The notes under the pieces: model-generated
The model's database searches: none
The model's input: the letters and a program-made list of their open reading frames with translations, nothing else
What the model was told of the DNA's origin: nothing
Shown here: piece after piece, positions 44,284 through 55,828 of the stretch
Layout: the number at the start of each line of letters is the position of its first letter
Numbering within the stretch: the first letter of the stretch is position 1
From: Hibiscus mutabilis
Lineage: Eukaryota; Streptophyta; Magnoliopsida; Malvales; Malvaceae
Length of the DNA: 64,000 nt
NCBI GenBank assembly: GCA_019671005.1
Contig: CM033752.1
Coordinates: 21,398,969 to 21,462,968 of the forward strand
Reading direction: 5' to 3'
Position numbers and translations under genes: made by a program

Positions 44284-44789
44284 TGGTATTGGGTGTGAAC
44301 CATGGTTACTGGATAGGTTGGCAAGGTCGAATGGGATAAGGGCTGGAGAAGTTGCTGACCGAATGTGATGGGGAAGGGGATAAGAGTGCGGCTAGGTTAT
44401 TAAAGGATATAGGGGTGTGGATTTTTAGGTTATCACGTGAGTTTTGAAAAGGTAAAAAAGGTTGGTCTAATGGTGTGGGGCCAAGGGATTTTAAAATTTG
44501 AAAAAAATAATATAATTGATAAGAATAGTTTAAAATAAGGATAAAGAAGGTTGTGATAAGGAATGGAAGTGACGGGTAAGTGTGGGTTTGGCCATCATGC
44601 ATCTAAAGATGGTTGGAAGTTTTCTTAACATGCACCCATAGTAAAATGGTCCTCCTCCCACTGAACCATGCGTGGATTATATCCTTCGGCTACATTATAT
44701 TCGATCCAAAAATAAATTTTAGGGTACCTAAATTTAAGAATAAAATTTAATAAAATAAAATTAAAAATGAATAGAAAAAATAAAATAAA
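44284..44789 (-). other. Ath-3 spacer between pol and env-like ORF
   Basis: The spacer is AT-rich with ATAAAATAAA runs near 44740-44800. No domain or RNA gene was seen. Confidence 0.55.
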
Positions 44790-46226
44790 ATAAAATGGGT
44801 TGCCTCCCATTTAGCGCTTTTTTAACATCGTTTAGCTCGACGACCTGATTCAGACTATAGGTTCTTCCAAATTGAGTTCTTCGACTAAACCAATTGGAGC
44901 ATTCTCATAATACAACTTTAACATCTGACCGTTAACTTTAAACTGCTCCCCCGAGTCATCTTTTACTTCGATCACACCGTGAGGAAAAACTTGAGTTACC
45001 ATAAAGGCTTTGAGCCACTTCGATCTAAGTTTTACTGCAAAAAGTTTAAATTTGGAATTAAATAATAGAACCTTTTGACCGACAGAAAAGATTTAAAAGA
45101 AATGTTACGATTATGGAATTCTTTTGTTTTTTCTTTAAATATCTAAGCGCTATCGTAATTATTTCTACATATCTCCTCAAGTTCTTGAATATGCAATTTG
45201 CGCGCTTCACAGATTGCATCCATCTCCATGTTACATTGCTTGACTGCCCAATACGCGCAATGTTTCAATTCAACTGGCAAATGGCATGGTTTGCTGAATA
45301 CTAGGCGGTACGGAGACATTCCAATGGGTCCTTCATATGCGGCTTGGTATGCCCATAATGCATCACTTAGCTTGATACTCCAATATTTACGATTTGGTTT
45401 GACTATCTTCTCAGGTATTGTTTTAATTTTGCGATTCGATACTTTCGCTTGCCCATTTGTCTGCGGATGGTAAGCCGTGGCAATCCTTTGAGTTACTCCA
45501 AATTTCTTCATAATTGCTTCAATTATTCGATTGATAATGTGAGTTCCTCTATCGCTTATTATCGCTCGCGGTGTGCCAATCCTGGAAAAAATAAAATCTT
45601 TTAGAAATTTAGCCGTGGTTTTAGCATCATTATTTCGGGTAGCCTTAGCTCCTACCCACTTAGATACATAATCTACAACAAGAATTATGCAAGTATTTCC
45701 AAATGAAGAAATGAAGGGACCCATATAATCAATTCCCCAAACATCAAAATTTTTGCAGATATTAATTAGATTGAGCAGCATTTCGTTTCTACGACTGATG
45801 TTTCCACCGAGTTGACACCTTTCACAAGTTTTACAAAATAAATAAGAATCACGAAAAAATGTCAGGCCAAAAGAAACCACTTTCAATAATTTTATGGGCA
45901 GTTCGCTTTGGTCCAAAATGACCGCCACAAGAGTAAGAATGGCAAAATTTAAGAATCGAGTTTACCTCATCTTTGGTGACACACCGCCGAATTGCCTGAT
46001 CCAAGTAGTGCTTCCAAAGGTACGGATCATCCCAAATATAAAGTAGAGATTCTCGTTTTATTCGGTGAACTTCAGCTCTTGGCAAATCTAATGGTAACTT
46101 ACTTGTAGCCAAATAATTGACTATATCTGCGAACCATGGGGTATTTTTCTGCGCCACCATCAAGCTCTCCTCAGGGAATTTATCTTGAATCGAAAAATCG
46201 AATATGGAGAGGGGAATACGACTCAA
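44790..46226 (-). pseudogene. Ath-3 integrase (broken, catalytic Glu replaced)
   Basis: In minus-strand order: the zinc-binding domain (HSYSCGGHFGPKRTAHKI and CKTCERCQ, 45790-45960), core Asp in DYMGPF (near 45725), Asp in SDRGTH (near 45555), and the third position in GQAKVSN (codon 45443-45445), which is Lys in place of the catalytic Glu. Next come WAYQAAYEGPIGMSPYRLVF (near 45300-45360) and the C-terminal HGVIEVKDDSGEQFKVNG (near 44930-44985). The end near 44790 reads DVKKALNGRQP. The core is one 261-codon open frame (45143-45928). The Lys codon is one G-to-A step from Glu. It would be inactive. Confidence 0.88.
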
Positions 46227-46701
46227 GTGATCGACTACTATATTTTCGCACCATTTTTTGTCTTTAATCTCTAAATTGAATTATTGAAGGAGCAGAATCC
46301 ATCGGATGAGTCTTGGCTTCGCCTTGTTTTTGCTCATTAAATATCTCAAGGCTGCATGATCAGAAAAAAAAGTAATTTTAGTGCCAAAACAGATAAGATC
46401 TAAACTTTTCTAAAGCAAAAATCATAGCAATTAATTCTTTTTCTATCGTAGAATTATTTTTCTGAGCTGAATCCAAGGTACGAGATGCATAGGCAATGAC
46501 ATATGGTTCTTTGTCTATTTTCTGACCAAGGACAGCTCCAACGCTCGTATCCAACGCGTCACACATGAGCTCAAATGGGTAGTCCCAATTTGGAAGTTGA
46601 ACAATCGAAGTCGATACAAGCTTTTCTTTTAATATATCGAATGATTCTTTGCATTTTTTATTGAAATCAAAGGCTCGATCCTTCTGAAGCAAATTGCACA
46701 A
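46227..46701 (-). pseudogene. Ath-3 RNase H (broken)
   Basis: Minus-strand blocks ELMCDALDTSVGAVLGQ (near 46530-46580), YVIAYASRTLDSAQKNNSTI (near 46445-46505) and EKELIAMIFALEKFRSYL (near 46390-46445) form a 107-codon open frame. A stop follows at WH, then the C-terminal LRWILLLQ-type block (near 46280) in another frame. Confidence 0.85.
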
Positions 46702-47868
46702 CGGTTGCGCTATCTTCGAGAAGTCCTTAATGAACCTGCGGTAAAATCATGCATTACCAAGAAAGAAGTGGACTTCTCTTACAGTTGTGGGGTAAGAGAG
46801 TGAGCGTATAATATCCATTTTTGCTTTGTCAACCGTAATTCCATTAAAAGAAACAATATGGCCTAGAATTAATCCTTTATCAACCATAAAATGACATTTC
46901 TCATAATTCAGTATGAGATTAAATTCTAGGCACCGTCTAAGTACATTAGTCAAATTCAAAAGGCACTCATTAAATGAATTACAGTACACGGTGAAGTTAT
47001 CCATAAAAATCTCGATTCCCTTCTCGACGTAGTCTGAGAAAATACTAAGCATACATATCTGGAATGTGACAGGGGCGTTACAGGCAGAATGGCATTCTTC
47101 GATAAGCGAAGGTGCCGAAAGGACATGTAAATGTCATTTTTTCTTGATCTTCTAGTGCCACTAGAATCTGGAAGAAACCTGAAAATCCATCAAGGCAGCA
47201 ATAATGAGATTTACCGGCTAATCTTTCTATCATTTGATATATAAAAGGAAGGGGAAATGGTCTTTTCGAGTTAGGGAGTTCAACTTCCTGTAATCGATGC
47301 AAACTCGCCATCCATTTTGCACTCGCGTAGGGACTAGTTCACCTCTTGAATTTTCGACCACCGTCACTCCAGTTTTCTTAGGAACTACATGGATCACACT
47401 TACCCAATTACTTTCGGATATCGGATAAATGACGTCAGCATCAAGAAGCTTCTTTATCTATTTTTTCACGACTTCTATCATCGGTGGGTTTAACCGGCGT
47501 TGACCTTCTCTTGACGGTTTTGCTCATTCTTTGACCTTTATTTTGTGCATACAAGTTGAGGGACTAAGTCCCTTAATATATGCAATAGTCCATCCAATGG
47601 CCTCTTTAAGTGCACGCAACACCGTCACCAAGTCGTCTTCCTCTTCTTTTGACAATTTATTTGAGACAATTACCGGTAAGGTTTTGTTTTCACCTAAAAA
47701 TGCATATTTCAAGTGTTCCGGTAATTCTTTTAGGTGCCTGCAATACAGAAGGCAAAATTTTAGAATCTGAGGGTATATGGCATGAATTAGAATCAATTGA
47801 AATTTTTTTCTCAAACTCCCTGATATCTTCTTCAAAGTCCTCCAATTCCCTGCATAGATCATCAACAA
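46702..47868 (-). pseudogene. Ath-3 reverse transcriptase (active-site change)
   Basis: The linker LKYAFLGENKTLPVIVSNKL (near 47690-47720) and KEAIGWTIAYIKGLSPSTC (near 47560-47610) precede the fingers. Then come RPFPLPFIYQMIERLAGKS (near 47205-47262), CPFGTFAYRRMPF (near 47085-47125) and the active site near 46993-47007, which reads FMDN where FMDD is the family form. The thumb FLGNA block lies at 46747-46760. Frames change near 47075 and 47311, and a 200-base stretch before the fingers is unreadable. Confidence 0.88.
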
Positions 47869-48530
47869 AGTTAGATTCTATAAATTCTTCAACAGCAGGC
47901 TCAATAATATTAATAAAATTAATACTGGCAACACTATATGGATATCATATTACTTTGTAAACGTCAAACTTAACAACCTCACCGTCAAACTCTATTGTAA
48001 TAATTCCATTTCTTACATCAATTTTTGTATTTGCCATACTAAGGAAGGGACGGCCAAGAAGGATTTCTGAAGAAGTGTTTGATCGATCGTTTTCCATGTT
48101 GAGACATAAAAATTTGCCAAAAAAATAAGTTCATTTACGTTTGCCAAAAAGTTCTAGAGGAGTCATTCTAGGTATATTATGGATCGATCAGCCAGCTGTA
48201 TCGTCACTTTCATATCTTTCAAAGGCTCAGCAGAAAGTAAGTTGTACAAGGCAAGAGGCATAACATTTATAGAAGTGACTAAATCACACATGGCACGTTT
48301 AATACCAATTTTACCGATTTTGCAAGGAATAGCGAACATACCTTGGTCCTTTAACTTTGGCGAAAGATTTCGCTGGAAAACGGCTGAGACATGTTCCCCC
48401 AAATTCACCTTCTCGATTCTGATAAGTCTTATTTTATTTGTATATAAATCTTTTAGGAATTTGGCATATCTTGGCACTTTACGGATTACCTCAAAAAGTG
48501 GGATATTAATTTCCACTTTTCAGAATATAT
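47869..48530 (-). pseudogene. Ath-3 aspartic protease (broken)
   Basis: On the minus strand the 117-codon frame 48163-48516 carries YAKFLKDLYTNK, FAIPCKIGKIGIKRAMCDL and an active site reading CDLVTSINVMP (near 48250-48280). The Gly after Asp-Leu is Val, which should destroy it. The second half (flap and ILGRPF block, near 48030-48070) is in another frame. Confidence 0.85.
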
Positions 48531-49930
48531 CTAAGATTTCCCTCTCTTCAGCTTGTTTATCTCTTTTTACCAATCTCGTTGGAAAAAGGGGTAGAATGGC
48601 ATAGGGAAAGAGAGTGGGAGAAGAATTGGACGTACCTTGTATGGTGGGCAATGGTGTTTTCTCTTTATCTTTCTTTTGGGCACCTTCCTCCGTGGTTTTT
48701 GGTGTGACAACGGTACCACTTCGGAGAGTGATGGCGCTAACATTTTCTCTTGGGTTTGGCTCCGTTTGAGAAGGTAATTTTCCTTGGGATTCCAGTCGTC
48801 CTACTGTCTAAGCTAGTTGGCTCATTTGCTTATCTAACTCTTGTAGATGGGCTTCATTGCAATTCTAAAATTTCTCTTGAGATAGTCCAACCTTTCAATG
48901 ATAGATTCTAATGATGACTTTGGTTGTTGATACGGCTACTGTGGAGGCGGCCTCGGCTGATATGCTTGATTTGGTCTCTGGTTTTGCGCATACTAAAGCC
49001 CGGATGATCATTCCATCCTAGTTTATATGTGTTTGCATTGGGATTGTAGGGTCACTGGGGAGGTCCCAGAAAATTACCTACTGTATTTACCTATGTAGAA
49101 GCATCTTCCTGCAGCATCAAACAACAATCTGTGGGATGGTCCAGCATCATACATATTCTGCAAAGTCTAGCTTTACATTTTTTGTCTGCAACAAGGGATT
49201 GAACTATGTCAGCCAACTTGTCAATTTTATGTTCCAAAGAAACTGTACTTACCTCGTGAACTCGTCAAGAGGGTTCACTAGAAGGGCGAAACTGTTGAGA
49301 ATTGGAGGCCATTGTAGAAATTAAATTCCTAACCGCAGTTGGAGTCATGCTTACAAGTGCCCCTCCACTTGCTGCATCGATCATCTTCATCTCCATAGGG
49401 AGTAGGCCTTCATAGAAGTATTGGAGAAGTGTTTATTCCGACAGTCCGTGTTGTGGACAATTTGCGCATAATTTCTTGAATCTCTCCCAATAGTCATATA
49501 ATTACTCGGCATCTTTTTGTCGAATTCCTAAGATGATTCGCCTTAATTCGCTCGCTTTGGCTACAGAGAATAACCTATCAAGAAAAAGTCGAGCCATATC
49601 AGTCCACGTAGTAACTGAATTAGATGGTAAATTAAATAATCAATCCTTAGCCAAATCAGCTAAGGAAAAATGGAAAGCGAGGAGTTTAATTTGGTCTTCG
49701 GATACTCCATGTGGTTTCATGCTTAAGCAAACCATATGAAATTCTTTGAGATGCTTGTGTAGATTTTCATTGGGCAGACCATGAAAGGTCGACAGGAGAT
49801 GAATTAAACATGTCTTTAGTGCGAATGGTGTTTCTCCATTCAGGAATGTGATGCATAACAGTTGTTGCTCCTGAGGTGCCGCGACAAGTTCTCGAATAGT
49901 TTGGTCTTCGTCTCCCATCAAAATCTATTC
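48531..49930 (-). pseudogene. gag: Ath-3 gag (broken)
   Basis: The start is the minus-strand ATG near 49921 (MGDEDQTIREL). The capsid runs through STFHGLPNENLHKHLKEFHM (near 49745-49800), YDYWERFKKLCAQCPQHG (near 49440-49500), the YEGLLP segment (near 49395-49415), a decayed knuckle zone CRICMMLDHPTDC (near 49100-49150) and NPNANTYKLGWNDHPGL (near 49000-49050). A few stops interrupt a mostly single frame. The tail is Gln/Pro-rich and leads into the protease linker. Confidence 0.82.
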
Positions 49931-50151
49931 TATGTTGTCGTATTCAAAGCGTGTTTCAGTGTTAGAAAGTGCTTCTAGATCAGGTTTGAAATGTTGTTGT
50001 TGTTGTTCTCGCTGTTGTTGTCTTTTTTCCCAAAACGTTTGTGCGTGTCGTCTTCGGGTAATACTTCGATCTCTGGTTCAAAATTTTCTAGTTCTTCCAG
50101 ATTCTTCCTGGTCATAAATCAAAACAAACTATATCAGTAACTTTGCTGAAG

Positions 50152-50170
50152 TCCCCAGAAACAACGCCAA
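50152..50170 (-). promoter_or_regulatory. Ath-3 primer binding site
   Basis: Minus strand TTGGCGTTGTTTCTGGGGA follows the LTR end after two bases. It is a decayed tRNA-Asp-type Athila site. Confidence 0.85.
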
Positions 50171-50172
50171 TT

Positions 50173-51463
50173 TGACAAGCGTCATGAACTGTCAAATAAA
50201 TATTCTTTAATTTCAAATAAAATAAATAATTAACGTAGTAATAGAGAAGAAGGGTTGATCCCCAGAGACTAAGGAGTTTCTGATATCTGAAGGTTTTGAT
50301 TCTGACTGTTACATGAAAATAAAGTAAATGTGGGGGGAGTTTGTAGCAAGAGTTTAATTTAAATAAAACTAAGAAATAAAAATTTAAATCTAAGAATGAA
50401 AGTAAATTTAAGAAAATATTCAGTTTAAGTAACAGCCTCAAGCTTTGCTTTGACTCATTTCCAATCGATCATCGAATAAGATTTTTACTTCGGATAATTG
50501 CCGGTTACAGTCTACAAGGCCCAACCCTTGTAACTTGTTTTTCTCTCCGGTAAACCGATAATCCAAAATTAATTTTTGAATTTTAGTTTTTTAACTAGAC
50601 TAACTACAACTATCGCCGTTAGAATAAAACATTTTTTAAATCTAGAAAAACTCGACTCGGACTATGTTGTCTCAATGAGAATCGAATCCGATCTCAATTT
50701 CCCTTAGCGAATCCATTGCTAAGTGTGTTCATAGGAAGTCGAATATGCTACAAGTCGATTGTTCCTCCCAACTATAAATCAAAACAACATTCAAACCAAG
50801 AAGCTCTTTTTGAAATAAAGGTGTTAGCCGATCCTTCCTCCCAACTATAAGAGGATCCTAGTTTACAGAAATTTGAGAAATATATTCGAAGTTTATAAAA
50901 TGCTTTTCGATTCTCACGATCGAAATTGAGTTGTTGCTAAAGCCCTTGACTTGTTAGAAAATTAGCCGAGCATGATTATCGTAAAAATTATACTCTACAT
51001 TTTAAAAGGAAATAAATAAAAAAAACTTAAAAACAGAACATAAAGAAAGAAGATAATTTTATGAGATGATTTTCTAGCTTACCCCGAGGGGGTATTTATA
51101 GTATCTTAAAACCCTAAGATAACCCTAAAATGATAAAAGATAAATCCTAAAAATATTTAAATTAAATACAAAAGATAATCCAAAGTTTAAATTTTAAATC
51201 CGACTGATAAGCTATCACCACTGCTGACGTAATCTTCTAGAATTACTGACGTGGCGTCCAGTCAGTCTTTCATGCCCAAATTCATGACCACAAGCCTAAC
51301 CTTGACTCCAGATAAAATTTGCAGAATTTTTCCTATTTTCAGCGTGTTTTCCAAAATTAAAGATTTTCACGAGAAAAACATAATAAAGTCCAAATCAGCA
51401 TTATATTCTAACCATTAGAGGCGTAATTAAAGATGAGATAGTGGCCATTTTAGCTACTTATCC
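50173..51463 (-). repeat. Ath-3 5' LTR
   Basis: This is the partner of 40238-41537. The minus strand ends ATGACGCTTGTCA next to the PBS. The outer end GGATAAGTAGC shows one change from TGATAAG. Confidence 0.9.
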
Positions 51464-52751
51464 GGTGCGGTGATCGGTCCAACTATACAATACAGTCAAC
51501 ACTAAGTTGGTAAGTAAGACAATGATGAGACACGTATGGGTTAAATAGACTTGAAAGCATGAAAAGCCATAAGCAAATATTCATTATTACAAATCACCGA
51601 CATTTCCATATCGGGTTAAATTACCAAATGAACCTCGAAGGATAAAAATAACCTAAATGCCCCCTTGAACTAATTTTCTGGAACCTTCATAATATATCCA
51701 GAATTATGAATGCTCATGAGAAATAAAGCTCTTAAATACCTTAATGGCATCACTATTCATCGAATTCATGTTGCAAGGAATCGCTTTGGAAACTATTTGA
51801 AATATATAAAATATCAGTGTACCTCTTCCATAATCATCTTGTACCTGAGTAATAAATTGAATCATTTGGTGTGTTCCATGTGTGCTATATAACTGTTTTG
51901 TATACTATTTTATATGTTTTATTAAACTGATTATTTGCACATGACTGACATGTTTACTTCGCATAAAGATAACATGTTTTTTTTAAAATTAAGCATGATT
52001 AAACTATATGTTTGATGTATGCCATAGTACCCGATGTGACAAGCATGCTCTATGGTTACTGTTTAACTTTATACAAATATGTTTATTAATTACTACATGC
52101 TGTAAGACTGACTAGACTGATTTAGTGGGTACTTGGGTTATGTTATAAAGTCTATGAAGGTTCAGCCCTAATCCAACTGGTAATTCTGCCCGTATAAGGT
52201 TCATATGCTTTGGCTAGGGTAATTTCGCCCGTATTCAGTTCCTACGCTTTGGCTAGGTAATTCTACTTGGACCTAAGGTATTCCCTTAGGATGGTACCCA
52301 CGCCCAATGGGCTCGGGTTAATGTCTGTATCTGATGCAGTTCTGGGGAACTATATTATGGAGTTCGGTTGGAGGACAGATATGTTTAATGCATTGTTACA
52401 TTGTAAGTATTAGTTTTGCAACCGGTTTAACTTAATCCATCGCTCTTCTGATTCTCCGGTGTATAGGTTTCTCTCCTGATACTCGGTGATCAAATATAGA
52501 ATTTTCCCTTTTTTAGATTTTTTCTGATTTTCACATATTTTAAAAATTAAAATATAAAAATTCCTAGAAATGACAAGTGGAATTATTCTGTTGAAACACG
52601 TGACAAATTATAAATCGTTAAAATTAACGGTCAACATTGGTCAAAGGGCCAAATTGATTTTTTTTCTTGAGTTTGAGGGCTTAATTAGGTGCAAAAAATT
52701 AGAGGCTTAACTATTTTTTTGTAAAAAAGTTTAGGGGCTTAGTGAACCTTT
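51464..52751. other. Unassigned repeat-like DNA right of Ath-3
   Basis: The span contains phrases such as TAACCTAAATGCCCCCTTG, the tandem unit at 52160-52262, and a G/T-rich part near 52650-52745 (GAGGGCTTAATTAGG). No coding domain was found. The left part probably continues 39198-40237 across Ath-3. Confidence 0.45.
52160..52262. repeat. Two-copy tandem repeat (about 50 bp unit)
   Basis: GGTAATTCTGCCCGTATAAG...TTTGGCTAGG at 52180-52219 is followed by GGTAATTTCGCCCGTATTCAG...TTTGGCTAGG at 52218-52257, and a third GGTAATTCTAC begins at 52256. The unit is about 38-40 bases. Confidence 0.7.
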
Positions 52752-53255
52752 AAGCCTTATTAAATTTATAAGAATATTTTAATAACATAAATTATAATAT
52801 TAATTAAATGTATATATGTTATATATATATATATTCGTATATTGCTTTATAATTTATGTTATAATTAATACATTTTTATTATTACTTTTTACTATTTAAT
52901 TATTTTTTCAATTACATATCTATTTTATGGTCTATGTTTAGGATTCGTGGCTCACCCTCCCAACAATGTCTTTCCAAGGTTCGAACCTGAGTCCTTTCAT
53001 TGGGAGAGCAAAGTAAGCTTTATTAAATTTATAAGAATATATTAATAACATAAATTATAATATTAATTAAAATGTATTTATGTTATAAATATATTTTTAT
53101 AATGCTTTATAATTTATGTTATAATTAATACATTTTTATTATTAATTTTTTTCTATTTAATTAATTTTTTGACCTATTAAACTAATTAAAATATATTTAT
53201 ATTATAAATACATATTTATAATATTTTATATTTATATTGTAATTAATATTAGTCT
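52752..53255. repeat. AT-rich foldback repeat, two and a half copies
   Basis: Copy one (52752-52918) and copy two (53011-53180) align closely. Each contains a perfect 16-base inverted pair ATAACATAAATTATAA / TTATAATTTATGTTAT (52782-52797 with 52847-52862, and 53045-53060 with 53107-53122). A degenerate third copy lies at 53180-53255. The 90 bases between copies one and two hold AGGTTCGAACCTGAGTC (near 52977-52994), similar to a tRNA B box, and TGGGAGAGCAAAG. Confidence 0.7.
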
Positions 53256-53325
53256 TATTTCTTTTTTTTACTCTTCTTTATTTATTTAGGAATTTTTTAG
53301 TTTTTTCATCAACAAGTATGATTTT

Positions 53326-54755
53326 TGTCAACTAACTAACGCTTGGAAAACGGTTGATGAAAATAATGTAAATATGCCAGTAAATTATTTCAAGATTAGG
53401 TCTTTTTGCATGCAAGTATACATGGTCAGCAAATAATACACAGTAAGCTGAGTATCGTATCCACAGGGATTGTCTAAGAATTAAATGTCAAAATAGTTAC
53501 TTGTGAATTGGAACAATTGAGTTAGTGATTGAGATCGGATTTTAATTAAGAAAAATAACTAAAAGAAATTGAAGTAAGAATTAAGGCGTATTGGCAAACA
53601 ACTATATCAAAATGATGGATTAACATTGGCAAGGGATGCTTGAATTTCACGCTAGCAAAGACAACAATTAATAATGTTCAACCTTGGTTTTATTGTCGAA
53701 CATATTTTAAATTAGCATCGGCTCTGTCGATGGCAATACTCTAAGTTAATTATGATTAACACCTATATGTCTATAGTGATGTTTCCCAATAATTAACTTG
53801 ATAAAGTTTTAATCTTTAACTCCTAAGGGGTAGATTCACTTTCAATGTAAGCTCATCTACTTGAACATCTTTTGTCGATGTTTCTCTCCTTAGTATTTGG
53901 CAATTAATCCTTATCTCCTAAGTCTATTAAGACATTAAGGGAATGAGCATTCAATGCCAACTGTCATATGGCATAAAATCTGATAAATGTAAGCACTAGC
54001 AAAATAGACAATAAAGCCAAGGCATTCAATTATTAAAAACCCAGAAGCTAAGCGTAAATCGCAAAACACCCCTAACCAACATTAAAAGATTAGTTCATGC
54101 CTGGGGACACCATCAAAACAATATTGTTTTTTAACGTCACCATAAACTCAAAATTTAAACTAAGAGAAATGGACAAAGAAGGAGATCTGTTGATGCAGCC
54201 CTTCAATGGATCCAGAGCTCTAGGTCACGGTCTAGTAGAACCACGTGTTTCCCTCTACCCCCACTTTCTTCTCACAGCATAGCCTTTTCCCTTCTCTTTT
54301 CTTTTTTGATCAATGGTTTTCTTTATAGGCACTCGTGGAAACCCTAGATAAGGTTTGATTTGAAAGTTTGTTATGCACCATTATAGGCGCGTTATCTTCT
54401 TTTTGAATTAGGGCTGACCTAACTTTGACCAACGGCTTACTGATCAGGCATTGATCGTCCTTATTTTGCTAAACGATCTTGGCAATCCTCATCCTGCTTT
54501 TGCCAATGACAATTGGCATTTCTCTTATGCTCTTTCTGCTACTGTTTAGCTCCTGATATGCTATGCCAATCCTACTTCTAGCTTGCCTACCAAAGTAAGA
54601 AAATATGCCTTCGCTTTGACATTAAAAACTGTACATTCCTTAACTCCTAGATGCAAATGCATGAATCTAGTGGTAAAATGCACAGAAGCGTACTCAAATT
54701 ATAGCAATAGTATGGCAAAATATACATGAAAAATAGATCCTTTGAGGATTTAATG
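53326..54755 (-). repeat. Ath-4 3' LTR
   Basis: The minus strand starts CATTAAATCCTC at 54755 (TG start mutated) and ends GCGTTAGTTAGTTGACA at 53326. It is a direct repeat of 63251-64000 over the part in the window, with shared landmarks GGTCTTTTTGC, ATACATGGTCAGCAA and CCTATATGTCTATAGTGATG. Confidence 0.85.
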
Positions 54756-54781
54756 CTCCCTCAAACCTAGCTTGTCCTTAA
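54756..54781 (-). promoter_or_regulatory. Ath-4 polypurine tract
   Basis: Minus strand TAAGGACAAGCTAGGTTTGA, then GGGAG, abuts the LTR. Confidence 0.75.
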
Positions 54782-55722
54782 GTAGTGCAACTAAAAACTA
54801 TAAAAACATAAAATGAAATAAAGTACCTTGGAAAAATTTTCTTGATTAACAATACAAGCTAGCAAGTAGAATCAGGCCCTAGTTTTGTCCTCAGATATCC
54901 CAGAGCAGTAATGCCAACAGATCAACAATTCTAGGTGGAACAATTTAACTCTAACCTAGGGTCATGATATGCTTGAAGTGAGGGTGGTTTGTATTAAGTA
55001 TCCTTTAACTCCCTTAGCAAAACTTTTACTATCCAAACTCATATTTTTTTAATTTTTTTATTCACCAAGGGTTTCTTTTACTGGCATTAACTTTGGGTTT
55101 GCGTCATGATGCTCTTTGGCATAAGAAGTAGGAGGGAGCATGCCACGAACCCCCACGTTAGTCTACACTACATCACTAAGCTTAACTCATTACACTCATA
55201 CCCTAAGGTTTTGTTGACTTGAGAAATAAGAAGGAGCAAACCACGAAGCCCCAAGTTACTTATTATCTCTAAGGCAGAGGAGTGTTCTAAAATATTTGAG
55301 CTTTTGGCAAAACATTGTTGCCTTATTCCTTATTTTTAGCCTTGCATATATATATATATATATTGTTTTTCTGAGTTTAGGTTTAATGATCTTAAGTTTG
55401 TCTTGGGAACTAGATGCATACTACGTGTATTAAGTGAAACTACATTTCCCAAAGCTAGAGATCAATTGCCTAGCAACCTGGCATTACTAAATCTATCAAT
55501 TCATGCTAACTAAAGATTCTAATTTCATCATAGGACAGGGCATACTATTACAAATTCTCACTATGCTAGCATTGTGTTGGTAAAATTATCTGTCCAAAAA
55601 CAAGCCATGGCAAAAAAAAATTAATGGTTTGGTATGCATGGTTCTACCTAATCTACATGGAAATAACACAATGCAAATAGAAACATAAAAATGAATGAAT
55701 ATCATGGCAATAGATTCGAGGC
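54782..55722 (-). other. Ath-4 3' non-coding region
   Basis: The region holds an AT microsatellite (55347-55362). No domain or other element was seen. It corresponds in position to 6007-6973 of Ath-1. Confidence 0.55.
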
Positions 55723-55760
55723 AACACACCCCCAAACCCAAGGTATGCATTGTCCTTAAT
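55723..55760 (-). promoter_or_regulatory. Ath-4 upstream polypurine-like tract
   Basis: Minus strand TAAGGACAATGCATACC and then TTGGGTTTGGGGGTGTG follow the env-like ORF. The form and place match 5969-6006 in Ath-1. Confidence 0.6.
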
Positions 55761-55828
55761 GCATGAGAACACATATATACAAATGCAATGCATGACAAAA
55801 AAAGACAAAAATATGGAACTGAGGAGTT

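Larger units (their letters stand above)
40238..51463 (-). mobile_element. Ath-3: full-length Athila-type element with both LTRs (11.2 kb)
   Basis: On the minus strand: 5' LTR (50173-51463), PBS, gag, protease, RT, RNase H, integrase, env-like region, PPT and 3' LTR (40238-41537). Flanking pentamers are GGAGC (40233-40237) and GGTGC (51464-51468), four of five identical, a probable decayed target duplication. Every coding domain is broken or has an active-site change. Confidence 0.92.

Noticed and set aside
52977..52994. tRNA gene or SINE at the AGGTTCGAACC motif
   Set aside because: Only a B-box-like match is present. No A box, acceptor stem or poly-A/T tail could be found in place.
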